The notes beneath the pieces were generated by a model, which had not been told where the DNA came from, searched no databases, and saw only the letters and a program-made list of their open reading frames with translations. A program made the translations under genes and the position numbers. From Catonia carolina (taxonomy: Eukaryota > Arthropoda > Insecta > Hemiptera > Achilidae): a DNA stretch of 64,000 nt. This document shows positions 42,924-54,289 of this stretch, in pieces; position 1 is the first letter of the stretch; the number at the start of each line of letters is the position of its first letter. The stretch covers positions 53,172,001-53,236,000 of the forward strand of contig JAQMRL010000006.1 in the NCBI GenBank assembly GCA_035578175.1. The letters are read 5' to 3'.

Positions 42924-43302
42924 GCCTGTAACAGATAGGGAGAGTGTTAAATTATTTGCACTCAATTTGTTAAATCTTGGGGAAAAATAGTTCTAGTACT
43001 TATGACATAGCGGGCCAATAAAGTTACTGAAACATTTAAGAACAGAAGAGGTGAGGTGTAAAAGAGATTAGTCAAGAGTAATCTCCTCTGAAAGTAGTGA
43101 TGTTCATTATACAGTTAGACCTTGGTGCTGAATTAAGTAAAGGTGTCATTTGTTAGGTGGTAAATATGTGCGTTTCAGAGGCTGTTAAACATATTTTTCC
43201 ACTCTGTGAGGAAGGTAATTGTGATCCACCTCACTTCTTGTTTTACTTAGTAAAACCTTTAAAGGTTCAAACCAGCTTTTTGGCTGATGATTTAAACAAT
43301 TA
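42924..43302 (+). mobile_element. SINE-A, diverged
   Basis: GCCTGTAACAGATAGGGAGA to TGATTTAAACAATTATAC; many substitutions. Confidence 0.75.
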
Positions 43303-43384
43303 TACCCTAGTTCAGTGTCAATTAACGATTTTCCTAATTTTTAAGTTTTATAGAAGTCGATTTTCATTTGATTAAATGTAGACT

Positions 43385-43445
43385 ATAATGGTTTATTATT
43401 TACATTGGAAAAAGACAGTCGTTTAAATATTTCACTCAAGTTTTG
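43385..43445 (+). repeat. Family C 3'-end module, isolated
   Basis: TTATTTACATTGGAAAAAGA and TATTTCACTCAAG: terminal module only, facing the inverted copy that follows. Confidence 0.5.
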
Positions 43446-43447
43446 TT

Positions 43448-44390
43448 ATTTAAAAATCTGGTGTGAAACACTCACACTACTTTCTCTTGCCAATGCAAAT
43501 GATTAATAATAAACCTAACATTAGTATTAAAACATTAGAAATGAACAAAAACTAACCTCAAAAACATAACCTTATTTTAATCACGAGTGAATGACGCAAA
43601 ATGACAATCGAACTCAGTTTGGCTTAAAAATACGGAAAATCACGCTTTCACGCTAAACTAGGCTCTGTAGAGAAAAATGCTCTAAACAAAAGTTGTAGAT
43701 CTTTTAATTTTCTATAACTTTTATTATATACACTTTTGTCGTAAAATGCATACTAAGACCGAAATGTTAAAAATATCGATTTTTCTCACGTTTTCGTGAG
43801 AAAAAAAACAGAAAATCGCAAATTACCGCTAAACTAAGCGTTATACAAAAAAATGTTTGAAACAGAAGTTGTAGGTTTTTAAATTCTGTACAACTTTTAT
43901 TATATAAGTTTTTGCGCTGAAATTTATATTAAAGCCGTAATCTTAAAAAACAACGTTTTTACGTGAAAACAGCCTCACCGAGAATTTCAGCAAACATGGC
44001 GCCTACCCTATCTTGTAGAGAATAAAAAATTGAGTAAAATAGGCGATTTAAAAAAAAATCGTAGGACCAGTTTTTGAGAAAATCGCAAAAAACTGAAAAA
44101 ATTATACGAATAAACTACTACTTCCGGTTGACCGATTTTGATGAAAATGTTCGTGTCGCGTCCGGTAGTGGTATGTAACTTAAGTTTCAAGTTTCAAGTT
44201 CGTACGATGTTCCGTTCTTGAGATATTCTGTTCACACACACACACACAGACCAATCGCTAAAAACATGTTTTTTGGGTTCAGGGGGTCTGAAAACGTATA
44301 GATCCGGTGAAAACTCGATTTCGAAAAATCGACATGAAAACAATACTTTCCTTCCTATATATTCATATAGGCAAGAGAAAGTAAAAAAGA
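43448..44390 (-). repeat. Family C element, near consensus
   Basis: TCTGGTGTGAAACACTCACA to ATATAGGCAAGAGAAAGTAA; GT tract as ACACACACACACACA at 44234-44248. Confidence 0.9.
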
Positions 44391-45040
44391 AGTTTTTATT
44401 ATATATAAGGAATAATTGGCTTGTGGTGTCTTAATTTCAGACAGTAGCTTGTCTTACCTCAAAGTAATACTGATAATTTTTTTACAGTGTCAAAGAAAGC
44501 AGTAAATTTTGTAACCGTTGTTAATTACACTTCTTAAATTTATCAATTGAATCCGCTTTGTATTGTATTGTTAAGTGAAATACATTTTGTTATTAATGAA
44601 CACTGTGTGTAAGGATATATTTTTGTAACATTAATACACAAATAAATTAAATAGTAATTTATTGTAAAGGTTATCTATCAATTCAATGTGATATATTACT
44701 ATTAAATAAAATTACGAAAGGTATTCTGAATTGAAATATTACACAATAATTATTATAAAAGTCAATGAACTTTTATTAAACTAAATTACCGAGTGAACTA
44801 CATTACTAGTTAGTTACTTCTTGGTAAATGAGACTTTAAATGATTATTTGGGATGGTATTTAATGTAGTTTGGTTCTATAGTTATTTTTACTATTATATG
44901 CTACCGTCATAGTTGTGTACTTAATACAGGTCAAGGGTTTTTTATTGTATTAATTTGGTAATACTGAAGCTAGTATTACTGGCTTTTTGTTTGTTAATTC
45001 TTTAATATTTATACGGCTTTTTAACTTTACATACCGTATT
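44391..45040. other. No recognised feature
   Basis: AT-rich; no family match. Confidence 0.45.
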
Positions 45041-45042
45041 TA

Positions 45043-45222
45043 TTGGGCTATCAGTAATGGAGGGTAATATTGAGGGAGTAAATTGTAGGGGAAGACAAAG
45101 ATTAAAATATATAAAGGAAATTACAAAAGATGTAGGGTGTTACAGGTATGTAGATATGAAACGACTTCCGCAAGATAGAAAGCTTGGAAAACTGCATCAA
45201 ATCAATCGAGAGACTGATGACA
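45043..45222 (+). pseudogene. LINE-L1 (RTE-like) last 60 codons
   Basis: GLS..MEGNIEGVNCRGRQRL, DVGCYRYVDMKRLPQDR, then a shift into a frame ending NRETDDKI. Starts abruptly, as a 5'-truncated insertion. The 167-codon frame running to 45560 is a read-through into unrelated sequence. Confidence 0.75.
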
Positions 45223-45227
45223 AAATA

Positions 45228-45320
45228 CTGTATTTACTCGCATACGACGCGCATTTTTGTTTTACAATCTTACGCAAAATTCGTAGGTGCGCGTCATATG
45301 CAGGATTTTCTGGTAGATAC
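45228..45320. repeat. Unassigned inverted-repeat end
   Basis: ACTCGCATACGACGCGCATT and, inverted, GTGCGCGTCATATGCAGG lie about 50 bp apart, like the folded terminus of a DNA transposon. No distal partner identified. Confidence 0.35.
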
Positions 45321-46128
45321 AATACCGGTACTGTCCGACAATTTTCGAAATTGGATTCCCTCCCTTCCGCACTTCATCCTCGCCACCTCGCATTACGCAC
45401 CGTCCCAAAAACATTAGCTCGGATAGTCAGCCTACTGGTACAGCTCATTACTACAGCAGTATTTATATTCATACTTACTATTACTTTATTACTTATTATT
45501 ATTTGCACTTATTTAACCTGTACCTGTTTAAATCATAAATATACACTTACACTGTATTAGTTTAATCGAAACGAATTTATCTGTAAATATTGAACAACCG
45601 ATCAAACCCGAAACATAATAAAACTGCACTGACTACAAAACCAATATTGCACGGTCGCTAACACTGTTCAACTGAAGTAAAAGCGTAGTTTAAATTAGCT
45701 GCTCTCAAGTAAATAAAGAATAATGCTTACTCCATTTAATAATTAAATCGAATCAATTATTTACATTAACAGTCAACATTATGAAATTAAGAACTTGGTG
45801 AGTTATATTACGACTAAACTACCTAATAGTAATCACAACTAATGGAAACACTAAATACTTTCTGTTAGTGGTCACATAATCTGTACAAAATGTTATGGAT
45901 AAAAAGAATCTAGTATAAGTAATATTCATATTAATTGCTCATTTGTGTTGTGCGTACCTATGTATTCGATCCGGCACGTAGTGCGAACGGTAATGGAAGA
46001 AATGGGGAAGGGAGGAAATCCTATTTCGATCGTTGTCAAGCAGTATGTGGGTTTGGATTGTATCTAACAGATTGATAATCTAAATCGCCAAATACTGTCC
46101 GGTGGTAAGCTAATTATTTATTCATGGC
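45321..46128. other. No recognised gene
   Basis: AT-rich; no family match. Confidence 0.4.
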
Positions 46129-46129
46129 T

Positions 46130-46405
46130 TTTTGGGTAATTGTTTAAACCATGGTAGTTAACCATGCCTCGCCGAGTACAAAACTATGCGTATCAGCTCG
46201 GCCCTCTGGTTGGATAATTATGTTTTTGTATGAAAGGAGATTATTCTTGACTAGTGTTTTTTACACCTCTACCTCTTCTGCATAAATGCATCAGTCATGT
46301 AATTGGCTGACCACGTGATATAAAATTGAACAATTGTTTTTAGCCCTGAAACTAGCAGATCGAGTTAAAATAATTTACCACTCCACCTGTCAGTTATGGG
46401 TAAAA
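46130..46405 (-). mobile_element. SINE-A, deleted copy
   Basis: GGTAGTTAACCATGCCTCGC, CGTATCAGCTCGGCCCTCTG, then a jump to AGGAGATTATTCTTGACTAG and CACTCCACCTGTCAGTTATG. Confidence 0.7.
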
Positions 46406-46560
46406 TATATCACTATAAATATCAAATTATAGTATTGAATTTTTTAATTGAGTATGAAACCTTGATTAGATAAAACTGTTGATTTTTATAAATTAAGTTT
46501 CGGTTATGTGTTTTTAATATATCAGTTGTCTGGCTTTTTGTTATATTTTTTTGCGTTTAG

Positions 46561-46632
46561 GATACTGATAATGAGCTGCAAAAAGAGCTTCCAGAAACAT
46601 GTAGTCACTTCACGTGGTCCAAAATTGGCTCT
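46561..46632 (+). CDS. Candidate 72-nt internal exon
   Basis: A T-rich tract ending TTTGCGTTTAG at 46560 gives a strong acceptor. Seventy-two bases then read DTDNELQKELPETCSHFTWS + KIGS without a stop and end at GTATGT. Both boundaries are phase 0, matching the donor at 20875. The core recurs, diverged, at 47298-47365. No domain recognised, and family K repeat sequence begins right after the donor, so it could also be part of an old repeat. Confidence 0.3.
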
Positions 46633-46760
46633 GTATGTAGGTTTACTATACGTCCTGGCTTACCCCAGACAGTCCGGGATTTAAACATGTGTCGCCTGAC
46701 ACATAATTGAATTGGTCATTTCAGAAAGCACATAAGTCAAAATACAAATTTTAGAACTTA
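46633..46760 (+). repeat. Family K fragment
   Basis: GTAGGTTTACTATACGTCCT, GGCTTACCCCAGACAGTCCG; related to 19608-19672. Superfamily unknown. Confidence 0.45.
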
Positions 46761-47289
46761 TTTTGTTTCTAAAGTTAAAATAATAAAATGCTGACTTTTG
46801 TTGTTTCTTTATGAAATGCTTTGTTAAATAACTACAAAAAAATTGCGTTATGCAATAGTATTTATTTATTTATTACACTAATGACTTGAGAAATCTTTTC
46901 ACTACAATAAAAATAAAAATTCTTGACCATCAAAAAAATTGGTTGTCTGAAATGTTCACGTATTCTTGTAATCATCATCAATTTTTAGTTTTTCTTCTAC
47001 ATACAGATTTTTGGGCAGAAATTTTGTATTTTTCTAAATTGTAAGACTTCAGTTTAAAATATCACCCATTTTATTTTCAACCGGAAAAAGGCTTTAAGAT
47101 AAGCCTTATAACATAGGCATATGCTCTTGCCATTATATTAGTGAAGGAAAGCCAGATTTCTGTGGCTTCTATTGGGAATAGTGTGCTTCGATTCAACCTA
47201 TCTGGGAATATACTAAAGCAAAAACGTAAAATTTTGGCTTATGGGCTTTCTGAAATGACTGATTTAATTATAAAACCGGGGATTGACGA

Positions 47290-47463
47290 ATGTCCAGAAA
47301 TGAGCTGCAAAAAGAGCTTCCAGAATCGTCTCAAGTTACCTCACGTGGCCCTTTTAGTCATAACCGTATTACTTTAGGTTCACGAGGATCTGTTCGACAG
47401 TTGCATGGATTTCAGAAGTATTATCTTCTACTTTTGGATGATCTGTATAATTCAACAAAATAA
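47290..47463 (+). CDS. Unidentified 57-codon ORF related to the 46561 segment
   Basis: ATG at 47290, stop at 47461. Reads MSRNELQKELPESSQVTSRG and, further on, FSHNRITLGSRGSVRQLHGF. NELQKELPE is identical to the 46561 segment, and DNA similarity covers about 65 bp, so the two arose by duplication. No family recognised; it may be an old duplicated exon, a pseudogene or repeat sequence. An overlapping plus frame (47141-47377) is the alternative reading. Confidence 0.25.
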   Translation: MSRNELQKELPESSQVTSRGPFSHNRITLGSRGSVRQLHGFQKYYLLLLDDLYNSTK

Positions 47464-48175
47464 TAAATAGATCGAATTATAATGTTGCAGATTTTAAATA
47501 TCAATGGGAAATATCGATTCAGCACCATTATAAAAAACTTTTGTTGAACATTTCTCCCCTAAAATTAAAACTGTTTTACAGTTCAAAGTATGTGAAAGTA
47601 AAAACTTTCTACGGAGCCGTTATAAAAAACAAAATCTTTATAAGAAATTTCAGTATTCATCCTTCAATACATCTAGTTGTTTAATTTACATAATTTACCA
47701 AAATTCAAGCAAGGAATTTCATGACTTGTTTATTAAATCCAGATAGAAAAAATATCTGTAATTTTTTCAAATATTTTCTAACCTGTAGCAAGTTATTTTA
47801 ATTATTAATAAAAACATCATCGTCGAACTTAAAATAAATATATTTTGCTTTAAAATGGACGTAATTAACATAGTAAGAAAAAAAGTAAACAAATTTCAAA
47901 TATAGATTATTACTTAATTGGTGTAGATTCGAACGGTCATTAGAACATACTAATGACCCAATTTGTGGTAATAGTTTGTCTAATTTCCGTTAATTAGCCG
48001 TTAATTATTCCATACTTGTTTACATAAACTTTTATCTGATGTAATATTAAATTGCTGGTATTCAGTTTCATTCTAAAGTATTTTCAGTAAATTTTAAGTT
48101 AATTAAAACAAATATGTAATAATACTTTTTTTGTTTTTGATGGTGTTGTGTATAGGTAGATGCTTTAATATGTCA
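47464..48175. other. No recognised feature
   Basis: AT-rich; no family match. Confidence 0.45.
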
Positions 48176-48177
48176 CT

Positions 48178-48570
48178 GTTGTTTAGATCATCAGCCGAAA
48201 GGCTGGTTTGAACCTCTAGAGGTTTTACCTAGTAAAAACGAGAAGTATGGTGGTTTACCATTGCCTTCCTCACTGAGTTGAAAGAGTATGCTTATCAGCA
48301 TGCCAGGCCCTCCGAAAAGCACTCACTTTCCACCCTGCAAATGGCACCTTCACTTCATTCACCACAGGGTCTGGCTGCATTGTGAAATTCATTACTCTCT
48401 GAGGAGATAACTCTGACTAGTGTCTTTTACACCTCTACCTCTTCTGTTCTTAAATAGTTCAGTCATATAAGTGGCTGACTATGTGATAAGAAACAGAACT
48501 ATTTTTTTAGCCCTGGACCAAACAGATAGAGTGCAATTAAAATAACACTCCACCTGCCCGTTTTGGGCAT
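48178..48570 (-). mobile_element. SINE-A, full length
   Basis: TGTTGTTTAGATCATCAGCC to CACTCCACCTGCCCGTTTTG. A clear target duplication was not found. Confidence 0.88.
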
Positions 48571-48582
48571 CTGACATGCTTA

Positions 48583-48916
48583 TCGGATGATTTAATAAGA
48601 TGTTTTCATATAGTTCTTCTTTCATCCACTTATCCGAAAACCTCTAAATTACTTATTTCGTCACCCTTCTAATCAAATGTCTATCCCTTCCTTTCTACAG
48701 CCCCTATCACCCACGTTTCTCTCCCGTATTATACCACTCCAACATAGTGTTTTAAGAAACATTTTCTAATCAGTAAATTAATGTTTGTAGTTAGTGCGCT
48801 GTTTTTTCCATTTCAATGCTTTTTCTACTCGTATAATGCCTTTTCTACAATAACTTGAGCAATCCTACCTACTTTTGATATCACTTGTGCTTCTACCATC
48901 CTTTGTACCTAATGGT
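48583..48916 (-). pseudogene. LINE-L1 (RTE-like) fragment
   Basis: The minus strand aligns with 12280-12560: AAAGGATGGTAGAAGCACAA, ATTGCTCAAG, AAACGTGGGTGATAGGGGCT and TAAGTAATTTAGAGGTTTTC. Frames are broken and the terminal SNQSRD part is absent. Confidence 0.7.
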
Positions 48917-48927
48917 ATAGATGTTAA

Positions 48928-48996
48928 AACCATCGAATTCAATAATAACTATTGAATAATTATTCAATAATAAAGTTATTATTGAATTCGATGGTT
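48928..48996. repeat. Perfect 22-bp-arm hairpin
   Basis: AACCATCGAATTCAATAATA+AC (48928-48949) is the exact inverse of 48975-48996. The loop itself contains the palindrome ATTGAATAATTATTCAAT. GTTAAAACCAT flanks both sides. Confidence 0.85.
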
Positions 48997-49044
48997 AAAA
49001 CCATAGAACCCGGTTCTAAATTAATGTTGATATTTTTTTGCCAA

Positions 49045-49430
49045 GCCCATAACAAACAGGTGGAGAGTCAATATTTACTCTCAATCTATTCGTTGCTGGG
49101 CTAAAATGAATAGTTCTGTTTCTTATCACATGGTCAGCCAATTAATGACTGAATCATTTAAGAACAGATGAGTTAGAGGTGTAAAAGACACTAATTAGAG
49201 TTATTCCTTTGAAAGTAATGGATTTCATTATACAGCCAGACCCTGTGGTGAATGAAGTGAAGGTGTCATTTGCAGAGTGGAAAATCTGTCCTTTTCAGAG
49301 GGCCGGGCATGCTGATAAGCATAATTTTTCACTCGGTGAGGAAGGCAATTGTAAACCACCTCACTCCTCGTTTTACTTAGTAAAATCTCTTAGAGGTTCA
49401 AACCAGCCTTTCGGCTGATGACCTAAACAC
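49045..49430 (+). mobile_element. SINE-A with target duplication ATTTTTTTGCC
   Basis: Direct repeats at 49032-49042 and 49431-49441; head CCCATAACAAACAGGTGGAG, tail GATGACCTAAACAC. Confidence 0.9.
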
Positions 49431-49441
49431 ATTTTTTTGCC

Positions 49442-50100
49442 CATACTTTTAGTAAACATTATACTAAAAATAATTTAAAAAATAATTACTTAGAAATTAA
49501 TTGTACCAATATATTTCAGTGGAAAAATTAGTAATTAAGTAAACTAAAATACTTTATATTTTATTTATTAAAAAACAGCCATTTTAGAAATAAGTGTCCA
49601 GGATGGGAGTCCAGAAATTATGGTGCCTACTCATATGAGGAAAAAAATACTTGAATTACATAAAATGATATTAAAATCGCAAACGTGTTGAAAAATAAAA
49701 CAGAATAAGAAACATAATCTACTTGCATATAGGCCTACATATAATATAAAAGTAAGTTAGTCGTTGTGCAAACGAAAGTTCTTATATTTCTGAACATTGT
49801 TGTCAACAAGTTAAGCCTACTAACGAGAACTCAATATGCATCTTTGTTATTTAAAATGTATCAGTTTACTTACGCTTAAAGCAATATCGTAGGAGAAATA
49901 TGATAAGGGCAGTAACCTGTAAAGAGCACAGGGTTTCTTCAGTAGTATCCAATAACTTCAACAGGCCTTTTCAATTCAGAATGCCACAGATAATAAAATG
50001 CATCGTAGCATACAACTGCTGTATATGGAATACAACCATTGTGTTTTATAATAAAAACATCGGAATTTTAGTTTACTTAATTTTTTCTCGTACAGTACCA
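49442..50100. other. No recognised feature
   Basis: AT-rich; no family match. Confidence 0.45.
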
Positions 50101-50103
50101 ATT

Positions 50104-51100
50104 TTTACTTTCTCTTGCCTATATGAATACTGTATATAGGAAGGAAAGTATTGTTTTCATGTCGATTTTTCGAAATCGAGTTTTCACCGGATCTATACGT
50201 TTTCAGACCCCCTGAACCCAAAAAATATGTTTTTAGCGATTGGTCTGTGTGTGTGTGTGTGAACAAAATATCTCATGAACGGAAAAATGGTAAACCACCT
50301 CACTCCTCGTTTTACTTAGTAAAATCTCTAATTAATCTGTTTTTACGAACATCTTACGAACTTGAAACTTAAGTTACGTACCACTACCGGACTCGACACG
50401 AACATTTTCATCAAAATCGGTCAACCGGAAGTGGTAGTTTATTCGTGTAATTTTTCACTTTTTTGCGATTTTCTCAAAAACTGGTCCTACGATTTTTTTA
50501 AAAATCGCCTGGTTTACTCAATTTTTTATTCTCTACAAGATAGGGTAGGCGTCATGTTTGCTGAAATTCTTGGTGAGGCTGTTTTCACGTAAAAACGTTG
50601 TTTTTTTAAGATTACAGCTTTAATATGCATTTTAGCGCAAAACTTTATATAATAAAAGTTGTAGAGAATTGAAAATTCTACAACTTTTATTTCAAACAAT
50701 GTTTTGTATAACGCTTAGTTTAGCGGTAATTTGCGATTTTCTGTTTTTTTCTCACGAAAGTGTGTGAAAAATTGATTTTTTTAAGATTTCGGCCTTAGTA
50801 TGCATTTTACGACAAAAGTGTATATAATTTAATTTATAGAAAATTAAAAGATCTACAACTTTTATTTAGAGCATTTTTCTCTACAGAGCCTAGTTTAGAG
50901 AGAAAGAGTGATTTTCCGTATTTCTAAGCCAAACTGAGGTTGATTTTCATTTTGCATCATTCACTCATGATTAAAATAAGGTTATGTTTTTGAGGTTAGT
51001 TTTTTGTTTATTTCTAATATTTTATTATTAATGTTAGGTTTATTGTTAATTATTTGCATTGGCAAGAGAAAGTTGTGTGAGTGTTTCACGCCAGATTTTT
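50104..51100 (+). repeat. Family C element with SINE-A filler
   Basis: Very similar to 23486-24520 throughout. At 50284-50340 the normal GGAACATCGTACGAAC is replaced by a piece of SINE-A. Confidence 0.9.
50284..50340 (+). repeat. SINE-A internal piece embedded in family C
   Basis: ATGGTAAACCACCTCACTCC to TTACTTAGTAAAATCTCT matches SINE-A (same variant AAAATCTCT as 49385). No tail and no target duplication, so it was not inserted by ordinary retroposition. Confidence 0.75.
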
Positions 51101-51114
51101 TAAAACTACGTATG

Positions 51115-51330
51115 GTGACTTAGGTGTTTCTGTAAGCTCGTTTTGCAACCCACTTTCTCAGCATTCGCTTACTGTAGGCTTCTCTCCTTCTGTCCACCCG
51201 GTGTTCTGTTTTTACTCTCCGTTGAAGCCCGTAATTAGTTGCCTGAATTTAGTTCGGTTCATTAAGTGTTCTCGGATTATTCCGATTTTCTCAATGTCCT
51301 TTCTGGCTTCTTCAAAACAATTATCCGACA
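51115..51330 (-). pseudogene. LINE C-terminal remnant
   Basis: The minus strand reads ARKDIEKIGIIREHLMNRTK, FRQLITGFNGE and, in another frame, REAYSKRMLRKWVAKRAYRN. The order NR.K(F/W)R.LI.GF followed by a basic ERMK..W segment is common at the end of insect non-LTR ORF2 proteins. Confidence 0.55.
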
Positions 51331-51464
51331 CCTTAAATCTCTATTGTTTAGTGACTGAATTTTTCTTTGTCATCCATTATATACAGATGTTTATTTAGTC
51401 TTCTTTTATTTAAATTTTAGTCTTCTTTTCTAATAGTTTTCATTAATCGTCCATTTAAATTTTT

Positions 51465-51712
51465 CTTGTCAATGTAAATAATAAAAAATTTAACCTATAT
51501 TTTATTGTGAGGAAAGAAATTAAAACGAAATACAACCTATTTTTGTGAGTCATGACCCTAAACTGAAACTGTAGAAAAAATAGCTTGAAATTAAAGTTGT
51601 ATAGTTTTAAATTTTCTATAACTTTTATTATACAAATTACAGTTTTGTCGTTAAATTCATGAAACAATTTTTTACTTCCTTATATTTACATACAGAGCAA
51701 GAGAAATTAAAA
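51465..51712 (-). repeat. Family C relative, old fragment
   Basis: TTGTCAATGTAAATAATAAA, AACCTATATTTT, AAAGTTGTATAGTTTTAAAT, ACAGAGCAAGAGAAATTAAA; abbreviated and diverged. Confidence 0.5.
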
Positions 51713-51879
51713 GTAGATACGTCTAGCACTTTTTAAAAATGCTAGCGTTTAAAAACCGAATTTTAGATTTTCTTAGTGTCTTAAGAATCTACAAAAATCA
51801 TAAAACATGAATTTTAACTTCTATACAATTTTAGTATATTTTTATATTCTGCTATATGGTGTAAAACACTCTAGTCAGA

Positions 51880-52362
51880 GTTAAAATCTCTCCTGGGAGT
51901 AATGAATTTTCATCATTATGCAGCCTGACCCTGTGGTGAATGAAATGAAAGTATAGTTTGCAGCTTGGAAAGTACTGTCTGTCTATAACTTGATGGCCTT
52001 CGGCAGAGAGGAGCAATGTGCGGATTGTAAAACAATTTCAGAAAACATTCAAAATAATTTTATAGAACAAAAACAAGCGAAATATTTTGTTATATAAAAA
52101 TTCATTTCCTACAGTTAAGTACTTTTTTAAAAAATATATGTTTTGTGAAGTGGTTTTAAAATCCGCATATTGCTCCTCTCTGCCGGAGGCCATCAAGTTA
52201 TAGACTGACAAGTAGATGCTTTTCAGAGAGCCTGGTATGCTGATAAGCATACTCTTCCACTCAGTGAGGAAGGCTATAGTAAACCACCTCACTCCTCATT
52301 TTACTTAGTAAAACCTCTGGAGGTTCAAACCAGCTTTTTGGCTGATATCCTAAACAACAATT
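51880..52362 (+). mobile_element. SINE-A split by MITE-B
   Basis: AGTCAGAGTTAAAATCTCTC to GCAGCTTGGAAAGTA, MITE-B, then AGTAGATGCTTTTCAGAGAG to CTGATATCCTAAACAACAA. Confidence 0.85.
51975..52210. mobile_element. MITE-B foldback element, AGTA duplication
   Basis: Arms CTGTCTGTCTATAACTTGAT / ATCAAGTTATAGACTGACA. AGTA at 51971-51974 and 52211-52214 reconstructs the uninterrupted SINE-A sequence AAAGTAGATGC, so AGTA is the target duplication. The inner sequence differs from the 36171 copy. Confidence 0.82.
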
Positions 52363-52638
52363 GAAGGGGTCGGCGGAAGAAAGTGATAACCCACAAAATT
52401 TCCAGCATGATTTTTCTTAAATATTCTGCAAAAATAAAATATTCAGCACGTTTTAAACGGGATACTATATTTACGATCTTAAGAACCTAGATTTACAGAA
52501 TTTAACAAAAATTCAAAAACATGATTTGTAGATTTCAGTAAACTTTTAGTATTATGACGTTGTGTAAAATTATGTTGGTGTGGGTTAGCACTGTGTTCTC
52601 CCGACCCCTTCAATTTTAACACCTGACACTCGTATATT

Positions 52639-53590
52639 GTTACTTTCTCTTGCCTATATGAATATATAGGAAGGAAAGTATTGTTTTCATGTCGATTTTT
52701 CGAAATCGAGTTTTCACCGGATCTATACGTTTTCTTCAGACCCCTTGAACCCAAAAAACATGTTTTTAGCGGTTGGTCTGTGTGTGTGTATGTGTGTGTG
52801 TGTGTGTGTGTGTGAACAGAATATCTCAAGAACGGAACATTGTACGAACTTGAAACTTAAGTTACATACCACTACCGGACCCGACACGAACATTTTCATC
52901 AAAATCGGTGAACCGGAAGTAGTAGTTTATCCGTGTAATTTTTCACTTTTTTGTGATTTTCTCAAAAACTGGTGCAACGATTTTTTTAAAATCGCCTGGT
53001 TTACTAAATTTTTTATTCTCTACAAGATAGGGTGGGCGTCATGTGTGCTGAAATTCTCGGTGAGGCTGTTTTCACGTAAAAACATAGTTTTTTTAAGATT
53101 ACGGCTTTAATATGCAATGTAGAGCAAAAATTTATATAATAAAAGTTGTAGAGAATTTAAAATTCTACAACTTTTATTTCAAACATTTTTTTTGTATAAC
53201 GCTTAGTTTAGCAGTAATTAGCGATTTTCTGTTTTTTCTCACGAAAACGTGTGAAAAATCGATTTTTTTAACATTTCGGCCTTAGTATGCATTTTATGAC
53301 AAAAGTGTATGTAATAAATTTTATAGGAAATTAAAAGATCTACAACTTTTATTTTGAGCATTTTTCACTACAGAGCCTAGTTTAGCGTGAAAGAGTGATT
53401 TTCCGTATTTTTAAGCCAAACTGAGGTCGATTTTCATTTTGCGTCTTTCACTCATGATTAAAATTAGGTTATGTTTATTGAGGTTAGTTTTTGTTTATTT
53501 CTAATATTTTATTAATAATTTTAGGTTTATTATTAATTATTTGCATTGGCAAGAGAAAGTTGTGTGTGTTTCACACCAGATTTTTGATTA
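52639..53590 (+). repeat. Family C element, near consensus, long GT tract
   Basis: TACTTTCTCTTGCCTATATG start; GT tract with one TA interruption at about 52777-52813; ends TTTCACACCAGATTTTT. Confidence 0.92.
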
Positions 53591-54243
53591 ATATTTTATT
53601 CATAAATATTTTAAAAGTTCTTTCAAAATTTAAATTGTGCTGATGAAACCTAGACAATGATCAGGTTTACTATTTAGACCGGAATAAATTCAAATGGCAT
53701 AAACATAATTTTATACTTCATTAGACCCGTTTTTATTAAAAATGTTTCAGCCTAAAGATTTTTTCGTGTTTAAATGGAGCTGTTCATAAATAACCTTTTT
53801 GTTGAAGATTGAATAACTTTATGCGTGAAGTCTTGTTTTATTTTGGTTTTTATATCATTTCTCAAGTACATGATTAAGAAATACTTAACTAGACATCTAT
53901 ATAATCATTTTCTATCTCACTTTTTTCTTTACGTCGCCTTCTCTTTTCATCTTAACTTTTACTTTTTTAATTGCAACTTTTTTAAAAACCGGTTTTTTAT
54001 TTTTATATTGCATCTTGTTACAGACATCAAGATATATTTATACTCTTTTGTTTGTCGTCTGTTTTTTTTTTTAATATTATGTATGCTAGTGTTATTTCTT
54101 GTGTTGTAACGATGATAAGTTAAAAGATTTTATGTGTATTGATTAATGTTTTTTTTTCAATATTCTATTCGTTCGAATAAATCTATCTTATGTAAAGTTA
54201 TTTGTAACGTTGTAAGTTGTCTTTGTAGTTTGTATTAGAAAAT
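53591..54243. other. No recognised gene
   Basis: T-rich; the 94-codon plus frame at 53825 is Phe/Leu/Tyr-rich because of T-runs and is not supported as a gene. Confidence 0.45.
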
Positions 54244-54289
54244 ATTGTGGTGTGAAACACACACTATTTTATTTTTCCAAAGTACATGT

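Noticed and set aside
45057..45560. 167-codon plus-strand frame
   Set aside because: Only the first 45 or so codons are LINE-L1; the rest is read-through into unrelated sequence in a shifted frame.
53825..54109. 94-codon hydrophobic frame resembling a membrane protein
   Set aside because: Composition follows from T-rich DNA (Phe, Leu, Tyr, Ile); no supporting signal.
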